Positions 1-6,824 of a DNA stretch of 8,851 nucleotides are shown one piece after another (position 1 is the stretch's first letter; each line of letters opens with the position of its first letter). The notes under the pieces are model-generated. The model saw only the letters and a list, made by a program, of their open reading frames with translations, did no database searches and was not told where the DNA came from. The stretch is from an uncultured Erysipelotrichaceae bacterium (GTDB taxonomy: Bacteria; Bacillota_I; Bacilli_A; RF39; UBA660): contig CADCRC010000078.1 of NCBI GenBank assembly GCA_902803795.1, forward strand, positions 1 to 8,851. The letters are read 5' to 3'. Made by a program: the position numbers and the translations under genes.

Positions 1-311
1 ACATCACCAGGAATAGCAAAAGATAAAGCAGGAAATGAAACACCATGTCCAACAGTAAATACAAAAATAGATAGAACACCACCAACATGTACATCAACCT
101 CAGATAATACAAATTGGACGAAAAATAATGTTACAATCCATGGAACATGTACAGATAGCTTGAGTGGATGTGCACAAGCAAAAGTAGATAAAACAATAAC
201 AACACAAGGAAACAATAATACATCACCAGGAAAGATAAAAGATAAAGTAGGAAATGAAACACCATGTCCAAATGCAAATACAAAAATAGATAGAACCCCA
301 CCAAAATGTAC
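1..311 (+). repeat. Tandem 219-bp (73-codon) coding repeat, conserved cores at 1-92 and 220-311
   Basis: Bases 1-92 and 220-311 align without gaps, with about 82 of 92 positions identical by my count. The spacing of 219 bp keeps frame and gives a 73-residue unit. Between the cores, 93-219 carries the variable part of the first unit (a TNWTKNNVTIHGTC strand and a DSLSGCAQAKVDKT strand). The corresponding part of the last unit (312 onward) is much more diverged. The window begins exactly at a TSPG codon run, so more copies probably lie upstream. Confidence 0.85.
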
Positions 312-822
312 TATTTCAAGTAATGGTGATTGGAATACCGCAGGCGCAAAGATTAAAACTACATGTTCAAAAAATGATAGTTATAGCGATATCGCAACAT
401 GTCAAGGCTCAGGCGGGGCTACTACTACTAGCAATGTAACCTATTCTGTTACAGATAAGGCAGGTAATTCAAATACATGTAAATATACGGTTACAAAACA
501 AACACAATATAGAAAATCAACAAAAACGTGTAGTAATTGTTATTATATAGATCCATGTGGACGATATGAACAATATGAATCGGGAATGCAGGATACTATA
601 GTTTGTGGTTATAGTTGTAATACTTCTTGGTCATTTATGCCAGATATTGTACCGGGCGATTTTAGTTGTACTATAATGTCTTGTCCAACTTATTCAGAAA
701 GATGCGTAGAGACATGTAGTTATGGATGTAGTAACTGGAGTGCATGGAGTGCATGGGGAGGTAGCGGAAATTATTGTAATAGTGAAACATGTAGATCAGA
801 ATCAAGAGTAGCTTATAAATAA
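1..822 (+). CDS. Repeat-containing, cysteine-rich secreted or surface protein (5' truncated)
   Basis: The frame is open from base 1, so the start lies outside the window; 273 residues are visible, ending at TAA 820-822. The in-frame TTG at 160 sits inside a repeat and is not a start. Residues 1-73 and 74 onward are two copies of a 73-residue unit, each with TSPG, a D-K-x-G-N-E-T-P-C-P run and KIDRTPP. That threonine-rich, DxTPP-type pattern recalls bacterial Ig-like surface repeats. The second copy diverges after KIDRTPP and ends in a VTDKAGNSNTCKYTV-like strand. Residues 177-273 form a cysteine-rich tail with 12 cysteines, an even number that would suit disulfides, and WSAWSAW at 246-252. 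There is no LPXTG motif or C-terminal membrane helix, so any anchor or signal peptide must be upstream. Export is inferred from composition. Precise function (adhesin, matrix or other) is unknown. Confidence 0.8.
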   Translation, partial: TSPGIAKDKAGNETPCPTVNTKIDRTPPTCTSTSDNTNWTKNNVTIHGTCTDSLSGCAQAKVDKTITTQGNNNTSPGKIKDKVGNETPCPNANTKIDRTPPKCTISSNGDWNTAGAKIKTTCSKNDSYSDIATCQGSGGATTTSNVTYSVTDKAGNSNTCKYTVTKQTQYRKSTKTCSNCYYIDPCGRYEQYESGMQDTIVCGYSCNTSWSFMPDIVPGDFSCTIMSCPTYSERCVETCSYGCSNWSAWSAWGGSGNYCNSETCRSESRVAYK

Positions 823-855
823 TAAAAGAAAAAATAGGATATATATTAACATATA

Positions 856-891
856 AAAACTGATACATAGAATAATCTATTTATCAGTTTT
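856..891. terminator. Bidirectional intrinsic terminator between convergent genes
   Basis: AAAACTGATA (856-865) pairs perfectly with TATCAGTTTT (882-891). After one C/T mismatch the stem continues with ATAGA (867-871) against TCTAT (876-880), closing on an ATAA loop. The + strand reads on into TTTTATTTTA, and the - strand into TTTTTATATG. It therefore fits as a terminator for both the repeat protein (ends 822) and fhs (ends 890). The last two bases of the fhs stop codon lie inside the stem. Confidence 0.85.
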
Positions 892-2476
892 ATTTTACAT
901 TAATAATCTCATCGTCTATAACATCTATATTTTCATAATTAGGCTTTTTAGGTAAACCAGGCATTTGAACAATACTTCCTAAAAGTATAGTTATAAAACC
1001 TGCACCATTATATAATACAACATCTTTAACAGTAATTTCATAATCTTTTGGAGCACCTAATTTCTTAGGATCATCTGATAAAGAATACTGAGTTTTCGCA
1101 ATACAAATAGGATAATTTCCTGCTATATTTTCAATTTGTTTTATTTTATTATCTGCTTCATCAGTATAATTAATTGTTTTAGCACCATATATTTTTTTTG
1201 AAATAATTTCTATTTTTTCTTTAATTGGTAAATTATAATCATATAATGGTTTATAATTATTATCATTATCTAATATATTTATTAATTTCTTAGAAATATC
1301 TATTGAACCAATAGAACCATCTAAATAAGATGAATTTATAGAAAATTCAACATTTTCTTTTTTAGCAAACTCTTCAACTAATTTTATTTCATCATCTAAA
1401 TCAGTATCATATTTGTTAAGAGAAATAATAATATTATTAGAATATAATTTTAAATTATCAAGATGTTTTTTTAAATTATCTAACCCTTTAATTAATGCAT
1501 CGTTATTTTTATCATAAATATCTTTAGTTTGTACACCACCATGATGTTTTAATGCCTTTATAGTAGCTATCAACACAGTTGCATCAGGTTTAATATTAGC
1601 CATCTTACATTTTATATCATAGAATTTTTCAGCACCTAAATCAGCACCAAAACCTGCTTCTGTAACCACGTAATCTGCTAAGTTTAATGCTGTTTTTGTA
1701 GCAATAACAGAATTACAACCATGTGCAATATTTGCAAAAGGCCCACCATGTATTAAACAAGGAACATTTTCATTAGTTAAAACCATATTTGGATTTAATG
1801 CATCTTTTAACAATGCAACCATCGCACCAGTAACATTTAATTCTTTTGCCTTAATATAATTATCTTTTTCATCTATACCAATAATTATATTATCTAATTT
1901 TTTTCTTAAATCATCTAAGTTTTCAGCTAAACAAAATATTGCCATTATTTCACTTGCTGCAGTTATTGTAAATTCACAATCTTCACCATTAATTGTTACA
2001 TGTCTTAATGCTCTATCATTTACATCTAAACATCTTCTAAATAATATTTTTTTGATTTTTAAAACATTTCCTTGATATATATGATTATCTATTGCAGCAC
2101 ATAGTAGATTGTTTGCACTTTCAATAGCAGAAAAATCACCAGTAAAATTTAAATTGATTTGAGTTGAAGGAGTAACATATGCCAATCCTCCACCTGTAGC
2201 TCCACCTTTTTGTCCAAAAACAGGTCCCATTGAAGGTTCTCTTAAAGTTCCCATTACTTTGTATCCGAGCTTACCTAGACCATTAATAATTCCAATTGTT
2301 GTACATGTCTTTCCTTCACCATAAATAGTAGGTGACATTGCTGTTACTAAAACAAGTTTACCTTTCTTATTATTGTTGATTTTTTTATAATCAATTTTTA
2401 ATATATCATTTCCATATCTAACAACATTATTTTCACTGATATTATATTCTTTTAATATTTTTTTAAATTTATCCAT
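890..2476 (-). CDS. fhs: Formate--tetrahydrofolate ligase (10-formyltetrahydrofolate synthetase)
   Basis: This cytosolic enzyme joins formate to tetrahydrofolate using ATP, giving 10-formyl-THF for purine, formyl-Met-tRNA and one-carbon metabolism. The 528-residue product carries family landmarks in order: the P-loop region PTIYGEGKTCTT (49-60), LREPSMGPVFGQKGGATGGG (78-97), HFTGDF-like NFTGDF (110-115), DNHIYQGN (130-137), IHGGPFANIAHGCNSVIATK (242-261), EAGFGADLGAEKF (273-285), AKTQYSLSDDP (460-470) and MPGLPK (505-510). It is shorter than the usual roughly 555 residues, mainly because the loop after NDRALRH is trimmed. Several usually fixed residues differ: NRFPTD reads NKYDTD (354-359), and the EVWAKGG region reads SSYLDGS (382-388). 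The ATG at 2476 has AAGAAGG (complement of 2484-2490) seven bases upstream. The gene stands alone, convergent with the repeat protein and divergent from the 415-residue gene. The family call is secure; normal activity is inferred. Confidence 0.96.
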   Translation of the reverse strand: MDKFKKILKEYNISENNVVRYGNDILKIDYKKINNNKKGKLVLVTAMSPTIYGEGKTCTTIGIINGLGKLGYKVMGTLREPSMGPVFGQKGGATGGGLAYVTPSTQINLNFTGDFSAIESANNLLCAAIDNHIYQGNVLKIKKILFRRCLDVNDRALRHVTINGEDCEFTITAASEIMAIFCLAENLDDLRKKLDNIIIGIDEKDNYIKAKELNVTGAMVALLKDALNPNMVLTNENVPCLIHGGPFANIAHGCNSVIATKTALNLADYVVTEAGFGADLGAEKFYDIKCKMANIKPDATVLIATIKALKHHGGVQTKDIYDKNNDALIKGLDNLKKHLDNLKLYSNNIIISLNKYDTDLDDEIKLVEEFAKKENVEFSINSSYLDGSIGSIDISKKLINILDNDNNYKPLYDYNLPIKEKIEIISKKIYGAKTINYTDEADNKIKQIENIAGNYPICIAKTQYSLSDDPKKLGAPKDYEITVKDVVLYNGAGFITILLGSIVQMPGLPKKPNYENIDVIDDEIINVK

Positions 2477-2498
2477 TATATCGCCTTCTTTAAAAGAT

Positions 2499-2527
2499 AT
2501 TATACCATTTAATTAAAAACTTGACAA
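2499..2527 (-). promoter_or_regulatory. fhs promoter (extended -10), sharing its -35 with the divergent gene
   Basis: On the - strand, TTGTCA (complement of 2522-2527) is followed by a 17-base spacer and a perfect TATAAT (complement of 2499-2504) with an extended TGG just upstream. Transcription should begin near 2492. That leaves a leader of only about 15 bases before the fhs ATG, with the ribosome binding site at its very 5' end. Confidence 0.8.
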
Positions 2528-2549
2528 ATAAAGCACAAAGTGATAGAAT
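2521..2549 (+). promoter_or_regulatory. Near-consensus promoter of the 415-residue protein gene
   Basis: A perfect -35 TTGACA (2521-2526), a 17-base spacer and -10 TAGAAT (2544-2549) preceded by TGA give the best sigma-A-type promoter in the window. The start site is expected near 2556, about 24 bases before the ATG at 2580. The ribosome binding site is an A/G-rich AAGGGGAAAGG (2562-2572) seven bases before the ATG. Five of the six -35 bases are also part of the fhs -35 on the other strand. Confidence 0.85.
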
Positions 2550-2579
2550 AACACACATCTAAAGGGGAAAGGTATTTAT

Positions 2580-3827
2580 ATGAAAAATAAAAAAAATGAA
2601 TATCTACAAGAAAAAACAAACAAAGAAGGCAAACAATATGCTATTGAAAAATTTATTAAGGATTGCACTTATAGTGATGGAAATAGCAAGTATGAATTTG
2701 TTTCAAGAAATGTAATTAAGGCAGTAGACAAAAATGAAAAAAATGATTATTGTGATGGAATATTAGGATTATGTTTTGATGATGAATCAGATTTAATAAT
2801 TAATTTTAATAATTTAGAAAAAACTGAAAAAGCATTATCAGAAAAACTAGAATTAGATTTAAGCAAAAAATCATATATTGATACAATAAATCTAGTTAAT
2901 GAATATGCACAAAAAATAGAAGAATCAGAAGATGACTTAGATTGGGCAAGTAAAGAAATGGCTGAAAGATATCTAAAAATAATAAAATTAATTTATGGTA
3001 TCAAATTATTATTCACAAAAGAAGGAAAAACAAACAATATATACATAAAAGATATTGGAGATATTAATTTTTCAGAAATGAATAGTCATATTTTAAAAGA
3101 AGATCCAAGAATAAGTGATCCAAGATTTGCAATTAATCCAAGTGAAGAAATCAATAATAAAGTTCAAAAAAGGGTTTATAAAATAATTTTATGTGCTGCA
3201 AAAAATGGAGAAGAAGTATTACAAGATAATGAATTTGTAATAGAAGTTAGAGATTTATTAATAAATAACTATTCAAATTATGGTATATATCCAAATGAAG
3301 AAACACTAATAAATGCACAAAATATTTTATTAAAATATGCATTAAATGATACTAGAATTGTTGGAATTTATGATGAAGAATTTATTAATGATATAGCAAC
3401 AAGTGATATTGTAAATGTAAATTTAGGTGAACTTGTTAAATCTTGCTGTAAAGATGGAATAAGATCATACCTATATAAAAACATAAAAGAAAAAACATCT
3501 ACTATCGCAAGAATAAATGATAATTATAAATTATTTACTTTAGATATAATAAAACATAAAAAAGTACTAACATCATCAGATGGTAGAGGAAAATTAAGAT
3601 ATCAAACTGTAGATAAATATGAAGGATACGATGGTGATGTTATGTTAACACATGAATGTACTAATCGTAAAGTATTTACATTAGATGGAAGAACAGTTAA
3701 CAAAATAAAATTTGAATCATTAAAAGAATATATTAGTTTAGAAAATCCAAATATAATAATTCCAGACATAAACTATGGAAAAGGAAAATTTAACAACTGC
3801 GATTATAATAAAATATACGTTAAATAA
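2580..3827 (+). CDS. Uncharacterised soluble 415-residue protein
   Basis: I do not recognise this protein. The ATG follows a good ribosome binding site (2562-2572) and a near-consensus promoter, and the frame is intact to TAA, so it is very likely expressed. It is hydrophilic, lysine/glutamate-rich at the N-terminus, with no signal peptide or membrane segment, so a cytoplasmic location is inferred. A charged, probably helical stretch spans roughly residues 77-148. A mixed middle follows, including DPRISDPRF (175-183). The C-terminal part has a probably beta-rich, glycine-containing segment, SSDGRGKLRYQTVDKYEGYDGD (332-353, quoted here only as its ends SSDGRG and GYDGD), then CTNRKVFTLDG (360-370). 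Eight cysteines are scattered, including a C-C pair at 289-290, with no zinc-finger spacing. I see no nucleotide-binding, nuclease, protease or DNA-binding motif. It is transcribed alone; divergence from fhs may be incidental. Confidence 0.85.
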   Translation: MKNKKNEYLQEKTNKEGKQYAIEKFIKDCTYSDGNSKYEFVSRNVIKAVDKNEKNDYCDGILGLCFDDESDLIINFNNLEKTEKALSEKLELDLSKKSYIDTINLVNEYAQKIEESEDDLDWASKEMAERYLKIIKLIYGIKLLFTKEGKTNNIYIKDIGDINFSEMNSHILKEDPRISDPRFAINPSEEINNKVQKRVYKIILCAAKNGEEVLQDNEFVIEVRDLLINNYSNYGIYPNEETLINAQNILLKYALNDTRIVGIYDEEFINDIATSDIVNVNLGELVKSCCKDGIRSYLYKNIKEKTSTIARINDNYKLFTLDIIKHKKVLTSSDGRGKLRYQTVDKYEGYDGDVMLTHECTNRKVFTLDGRTVNKIKFESLKEYISLENPNIIIPDINYGKGKFNNCDYNKIYVK

Positions 3828-3849
3828 TACAATCAATTCAATTATTCAT

Positions 3850-3872
3850 AAGTACTCGAAAGGGTACTTTTT
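3850..3872 (+). terminator. Intrinsic terminator with GAAA tetraloop
   Basis: AAGTAC (3850-3855) pairs with GTACTT (3864-3869). The stem continues with a T-G wobble and a C-G pair closing a GAAA (GNRA-type) tetraloop at 3858-3861. A T run follows directly (3868-3872). It lies 23 bases past the stop of the 415-residue gene and should end its transcript. Confidence 0.85.
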
Positions 3873-4010
3873 AAATTCATAAATATAGAAAAAATAAATC
3901 AACAAAACTAGTAAACAATAATTGAATTTATACCATTTACTGCAAAAGCAGAAGAAACATATTAAAATATAATTATATATAATAAATAACAAATATAACA
4001 ATAATAATTT

Positions 4011-4048
4011 AAGTCCTGCTTTTAAGTAAAAAAGAAGCAAGACTTTTT
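4011..4048 (+). terminator. Second intrinsic terminator with no gene directly before it
   Basis: AAGTC (4011-4015) pairs with GACTT (4041-4045), and after one C/A mismatch TGCTT (4017-4021) pairs with AAGCA (4035-4039). The loop is 13 bases and a run of five T follows (4044-4048). It sits about 140 bases after the terminator of the 415-residue gene and about 50 bases before the mutS promoter. The stretch 3873-4010 is AT-rich and holds no convincing ORF on either strand. A small CTGC-AAAA-GCAG hairpin (3940-3951) is the only other structure. It could be a backup terminator or the end of an unidentified small RNA. Confidence 0.7.
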
Positions 4049-4097
4049 ATATACTTAATTAAAATAATTAATTTATTAGATTTTAAAACATATTTTT

Positions 4098-4106
4098 TGT
4101 TATAAT
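4098..4106 (+). promoter_or_regulatory. mutS promoter, extended -10 TGT-TATAAT
   Basis: TGT followed by a perfect TATAAT (4101-4106) forms an extended -10. No good -35 sits at 17 bases; TTAGAT at 4076-4081 is 19 bases away and weak. The start site would fall near 4113, giving a leader of about 13 bases that consists of little more than the ribosome binding site. Confidence 0.7.
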
Positions 4107-4115
4107 AAGAAATGT

Positions 4116-4121
4116 GGTGAT
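4116..4121 (+). promoter_or_regulatory. Ribosome binding site deciding the mutS start
   Basis: GGTGAT matches the 3' half of the Shine-Dalgarno consensus AAGGAGGTGATC and lies four bases before the ATG at 4126. The upstream in-frame GTG at 4114 overlaps this site and has no ribosome binding site of its own. The ATG at 4126 is therefore the better start. Confidence 0.7.
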
Positions 4122-4125
4122 TATT

Positions 4126-6687
4126 ATGCATAGAAATGAAGTCGATAGAAATTTACTAAGTCCAATGATGATACAATATATGGATATTAAAGATAAATAT
4201 GAAGATTGTATTATATTTTTTAGATTAGGTGATTTTTATGAAATGTTCTTTGAAGATGCAATACTTGTATCACATTTATTAGAACTAACATTAACAGGTA
4301 AAAATGCAGGATTAGAAGAAAGAGTTCCTATGTGTGGAATACCATATAAAGCATATTCTTCTTATGCCTTTGCATTAATTGATAAAGGATATAAAGTCGC
4401 AATAGTTGAACAATTAGAGGATCCTAAAACAACAAAAGATATGGTAAAAAGAGACGTAGTACAAATAATAACAAAAGGAACAAGACTTGATTCTGATATA
4501 AATTCAAATGACAACAATTATATTAGTAGTATATGCAATATGGAACATTGCTACATAGTATCTTTTTGCGATGTATCAACAGGAGATATTTATTCATCAA
4601 TTCTAGAAAAAGATAATGATGAAATAATAAAATATGCACTAAAAAATCATTTTATAGAATCTATTGTATCAACTAATATAGATAGATTACTTATTTCACA
4701 ATTAAGAGAAGCAGGAATACTAGTAACCATATATGATAATTATGATGTTGATGATAGTTATAAATATATTTATAGAAATTTAGATGATGATAGAATGATT
4801 AATGGCATAAAACATTTACTATGTTATATTTTAGAAAACAAAAAAGGAGATTTGCACCACCTTAAAGTCGCAACAAAAATATATAGTAAAGATTATCTAA
4901 AATTTGATTCAAATGCAATTATTAACTTGGAATTAACAAGAACTCTAAGAAGCGATTCAAGAGAAAATTCTTTACTTTGGCTACTTGATAAATGCAAAAC
5001 TGCAATGGGATCAAGATATTTAAAAACAAATATAGAAAATCCATATACAGACTTAAAAAAAATAAACAGAAGACTAGATATAGTAAGTTGTCTTTCATGT
5101 GAATTCCTAATAAGAGATGACCTAAAAAAATATTTAGATGAGGTATATGATTTAGAAAGATTAGCATCTAGAATAGTATATGGAAATATGAATGCAAAAG
5201 ATATGTTACAATTAAAAAGTTCAATTAAATATTTTAGTAACATTAATGATATATTAGAAAAAATAAAATATAATAATAAACTTGTGGTAATGGATGATTT
5301 ATATAGTTTACTTGACAAATCTATTTTAGAAGATCCAGCTCTAACTTTACATGAAGGAGTATTAATTAAAGAAGGATATAGTAAAGAATTAGATGAGTTA
5401 AAATCTATTTCAAGTGGATCAAAAGATTTTATTATTCAATTAGAAAATGATGAAAGACAAAGAACAGGTATAAAGAATTTAAAAGTGGGATACAATAAAG
5501 TATTTGGATATTATATAGAAGTATCTAAAGGACAATTAGGACTTGTTAAAGATGAATTTAATTATATAAGAAAGCAAACATTATCAAACTGTGAAAGATT
5601 TATTACACCATTACTTAAAGAAAAAGAAAATATAATACTTGGAGCAGAAGAAAAAATAATAAACTTAGAATATAAATTATTTATGGATATAAGAGAAATT
5701 GTAAAAAGATATGTGAAAGATTTACAAAACAACGCTAAAATAATAAGTGAAGTTGATATGCTTCAATCATTTAGTTATGTATCAGATTCAAACAATTATG
5801 TAAGACCAAATTTTAATAAAGATGGTAATGTTAAAATTATTGGTGCAAGACATCCAACTATAGAATTAAAATTAAAAGAAAAATATGTACCAAATGATAT
5901 AATTATGGATAAAAATTGTTCAACATTATTAATTACAGGTCCTAATATGGCTGGAAAAAGTACATATATGAGATTATATGCACTAATAGTTATAATGGCA
6001 CAAATAGGTTGTTTTGTTCCTGCAACAACTTGTGATATACCAATTTTTGATAAAATATTTACAAGAATAGGAGCAAGTGATGATTTAATAGGCGGAAAAT
6101 CCACTTTTATGGTCGAAATGCAAGAAGCAGAAAATGCAATAAGTGAAGCTACCAAAAATAGTTTAATATTATTTGATGAACTTGGCAGAGGTACCGCAAC
6201 ATATGATGGCATGGCCCTAGCTCAAAGCATATTAGAATATATACATAACAATATTGGTGCAAAACTTGTATTTTCAACTCATTATCATGAATTAACAAGC
6301 TTAGACAAAGATTTAAAACATTTAAAAAATATACATGTTTCGGCAAAAGAAGAAGAAGGCAATGTTGTGTTTTTACATAAAGTATTAAATGGACCAAGTG
6401 ATAAAAGTTATGGAGTAAATGTTGCTAAACTTGCAAAACTCCCAGATTCTTTAATCGAAAGAGCAAATGAAATATTAAATATGTATGAAAACAAAAAAAT
6501 AATAAGTACACAAATTAGCTTGTTTGATCAATTAACAATTGAAGAAGAAAATGAAACAGAAGAAAAAAACTGGAAAGATGATATAATAGATGAACTTGAA
6601 GAACTATCACCTTTAGAAATGACACCAATGGATGCGATAAATTATTTATATGAACTAAAAAACAAATTAAAAATTAAAAACAATTAA
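4126..6687 (+). CDS. mutS: DNA mismatch repair protein MutS
   Basis: MutS dimers find mispaired or looped bases behind the replication fork and use ATP to recruit MutL. From the ATG at 4126 the product is 853 residues, normal for the family. The mismatch-recognition domain opens with FRLGDFYEMFFEDA, placing the Phe-x-Glu pair at F37 and E39. The connector, lever and clamp regions follow to about residue 560. The ATPase domain has Walker A GPNMAGKST (605-613), Walker B with D684-E685 in FDELGRGTATYDG, and the STHYHEL motif. QISLFD at 796-801 is a good match to the beta-clamp binding motif. The last part, TPMDAINYLYELKNKL, matches the usual C-terminal helix pair. All key residues are present, so it should be functional. 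mutL, often next to mutS, is not in this window; the next gene has its own promoter. Confidence 0.98.
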   Translation: MHRNEVDRNLLSPMMIQYMDIKDKYEDCIIFFRLGDFYEMFFEDAILVSHLLELTLTGKNAGLEERVPMCGIPYKAYSSYAFALIDKGYKVAIVEQLEDPKTTKDMVKRDVVQIITKGTRLDSDINSNDNNYISSICNMEHCYIVSFCDVSTGDIYSSILEKDNDEIIKYALKNHFIESIVSTNIDRLLISQLREAGILVTIYDNYDVDDSYKYIYRNLDDDRMINGIKHLLCYILENKKGDLHHLKVATKIYSKDYLKFDSNAIINLELTRTLRSDSRENSLLWLLDKCKTAMGSRYLKTNIENPYTDLKKINRRLDIVSCLSCEFLIRDDLKKYLDEVYDLERLASRIVYGNMNAKDMLQLKSSIKYFSNINDILEKIKYNNKLVVMDDLYSLLDKSILEDPALTLHEGVLIKEGYSKELDELKSISSGSKDFIIQLENDERQRTGIKNLKVGYNKVFGYYIEVSKGQLGLVKDEFNYIRKQTLSNCERFITPLLKEKENIILGAEEKIINLEYKLFMDIREIVKRYVKDLQNNAKIISEVDMLQSFSYVSDSNNYVRPNFNKDGNVKIIGARHPTIELKLKEKYVPNDIIMDKNCSTLLITGPNMAGKSTYMRLYALIVIMAQIGCFVPATTCDIPIFDKIFTRIGASDDLIGGKSTFMVEMQEAENAISEATKNSLILFDELGRGTATYDGMALAQSILEYIHNNIGAKLVFSTHYHELTSLDKDLKHLKNIHVSAKEEEGNVVFLHKVLNGPSDKSYGVNVAKLAKLPDSLIERANEILNMYENKKIISTQISLFDQLTIEEENETEEKNWKDDIIDELEELSPLEMTPMDAINYLYELKNKLKIKNN

Positions 6688-6738
6688 CTGTTAAATAGAT
6701 TATTTAATAATATATATTTATATAAATAGTTAAATTCA

Positions 6739-6747
6739 TGCTATAAT
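6739..6747 (+). promoter_or_regulatory. Promoter of the PH-domain gene, extended -10 TGC-TATAAT
   Basis: TGC precedes a perfect TATAAT (6742-6747). No convincing -35 is present in the AT-only stretch upstream (TTATAT at 6718-6723, 18-base spacing, is the best). The start would be near 6754, giving a leader of about 70 bases. It lies about 50 bases after the mutS stop, so the small gene can be transcribed separately, although read-through from mutS is possible because no strong terminator separates them. Confidence 0.65.
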
Positions 6748-6824
6748 ATTAATGATAGAAATAATTTATAAATCTAAAAAAATAAATAAACAATGAAAAA
6801 ATACATGTAAGGAAGTGATTATTA

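Noticed and set aside
160..822. A separate gene starting at TTG 160
   Set aside because: The same frame is open back to base 1 and the TTG lies in the middle of a 73-residue repeat unit with no ribosome binding site.
671..868. A 65-residue ORF on the - strand
   Set aside because: It is a shadow of the repeat protein's 3' end and of the bidirectional terminator.
3846..4040. A 64-residue hydrophobic ORF on the - strand
   Set aside because: It is a Leu/Tyr/Ile-rich translation of AT-rich intergenic DNA running through both terminator hairpins, with no supporting start signals.
4114..4125. GTG at 4114 as the mutS start
   Set aside because: It overlaps the Shine-Dalgarno GGTGAT that serves the ATG at 4126, and it would lie at the very first bases of the predicted transcript.
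4893..6397. Four ORFs on the - strand inside mutS, up to 141 residues
   Set aside because: They are antisense shadows of a fully intact mutS frame and have no recognisable protein features.
6689..6709. Hairpin TGTTAAATA / TATTTAATA after mutS as a terminator
   Set aside because: The stem has nine pairs but is almost all A-T with one wobble, and no T run follows, so termination is doubtful.
6809..6824. GTGATTATT shared before mutS and the PH gene as a regulatory motif
   Set aside because: It overlaps the 3' side of the Shine-Dalgarno consensus (GGTGAT type) in both cases, so ribosome binding explains it.
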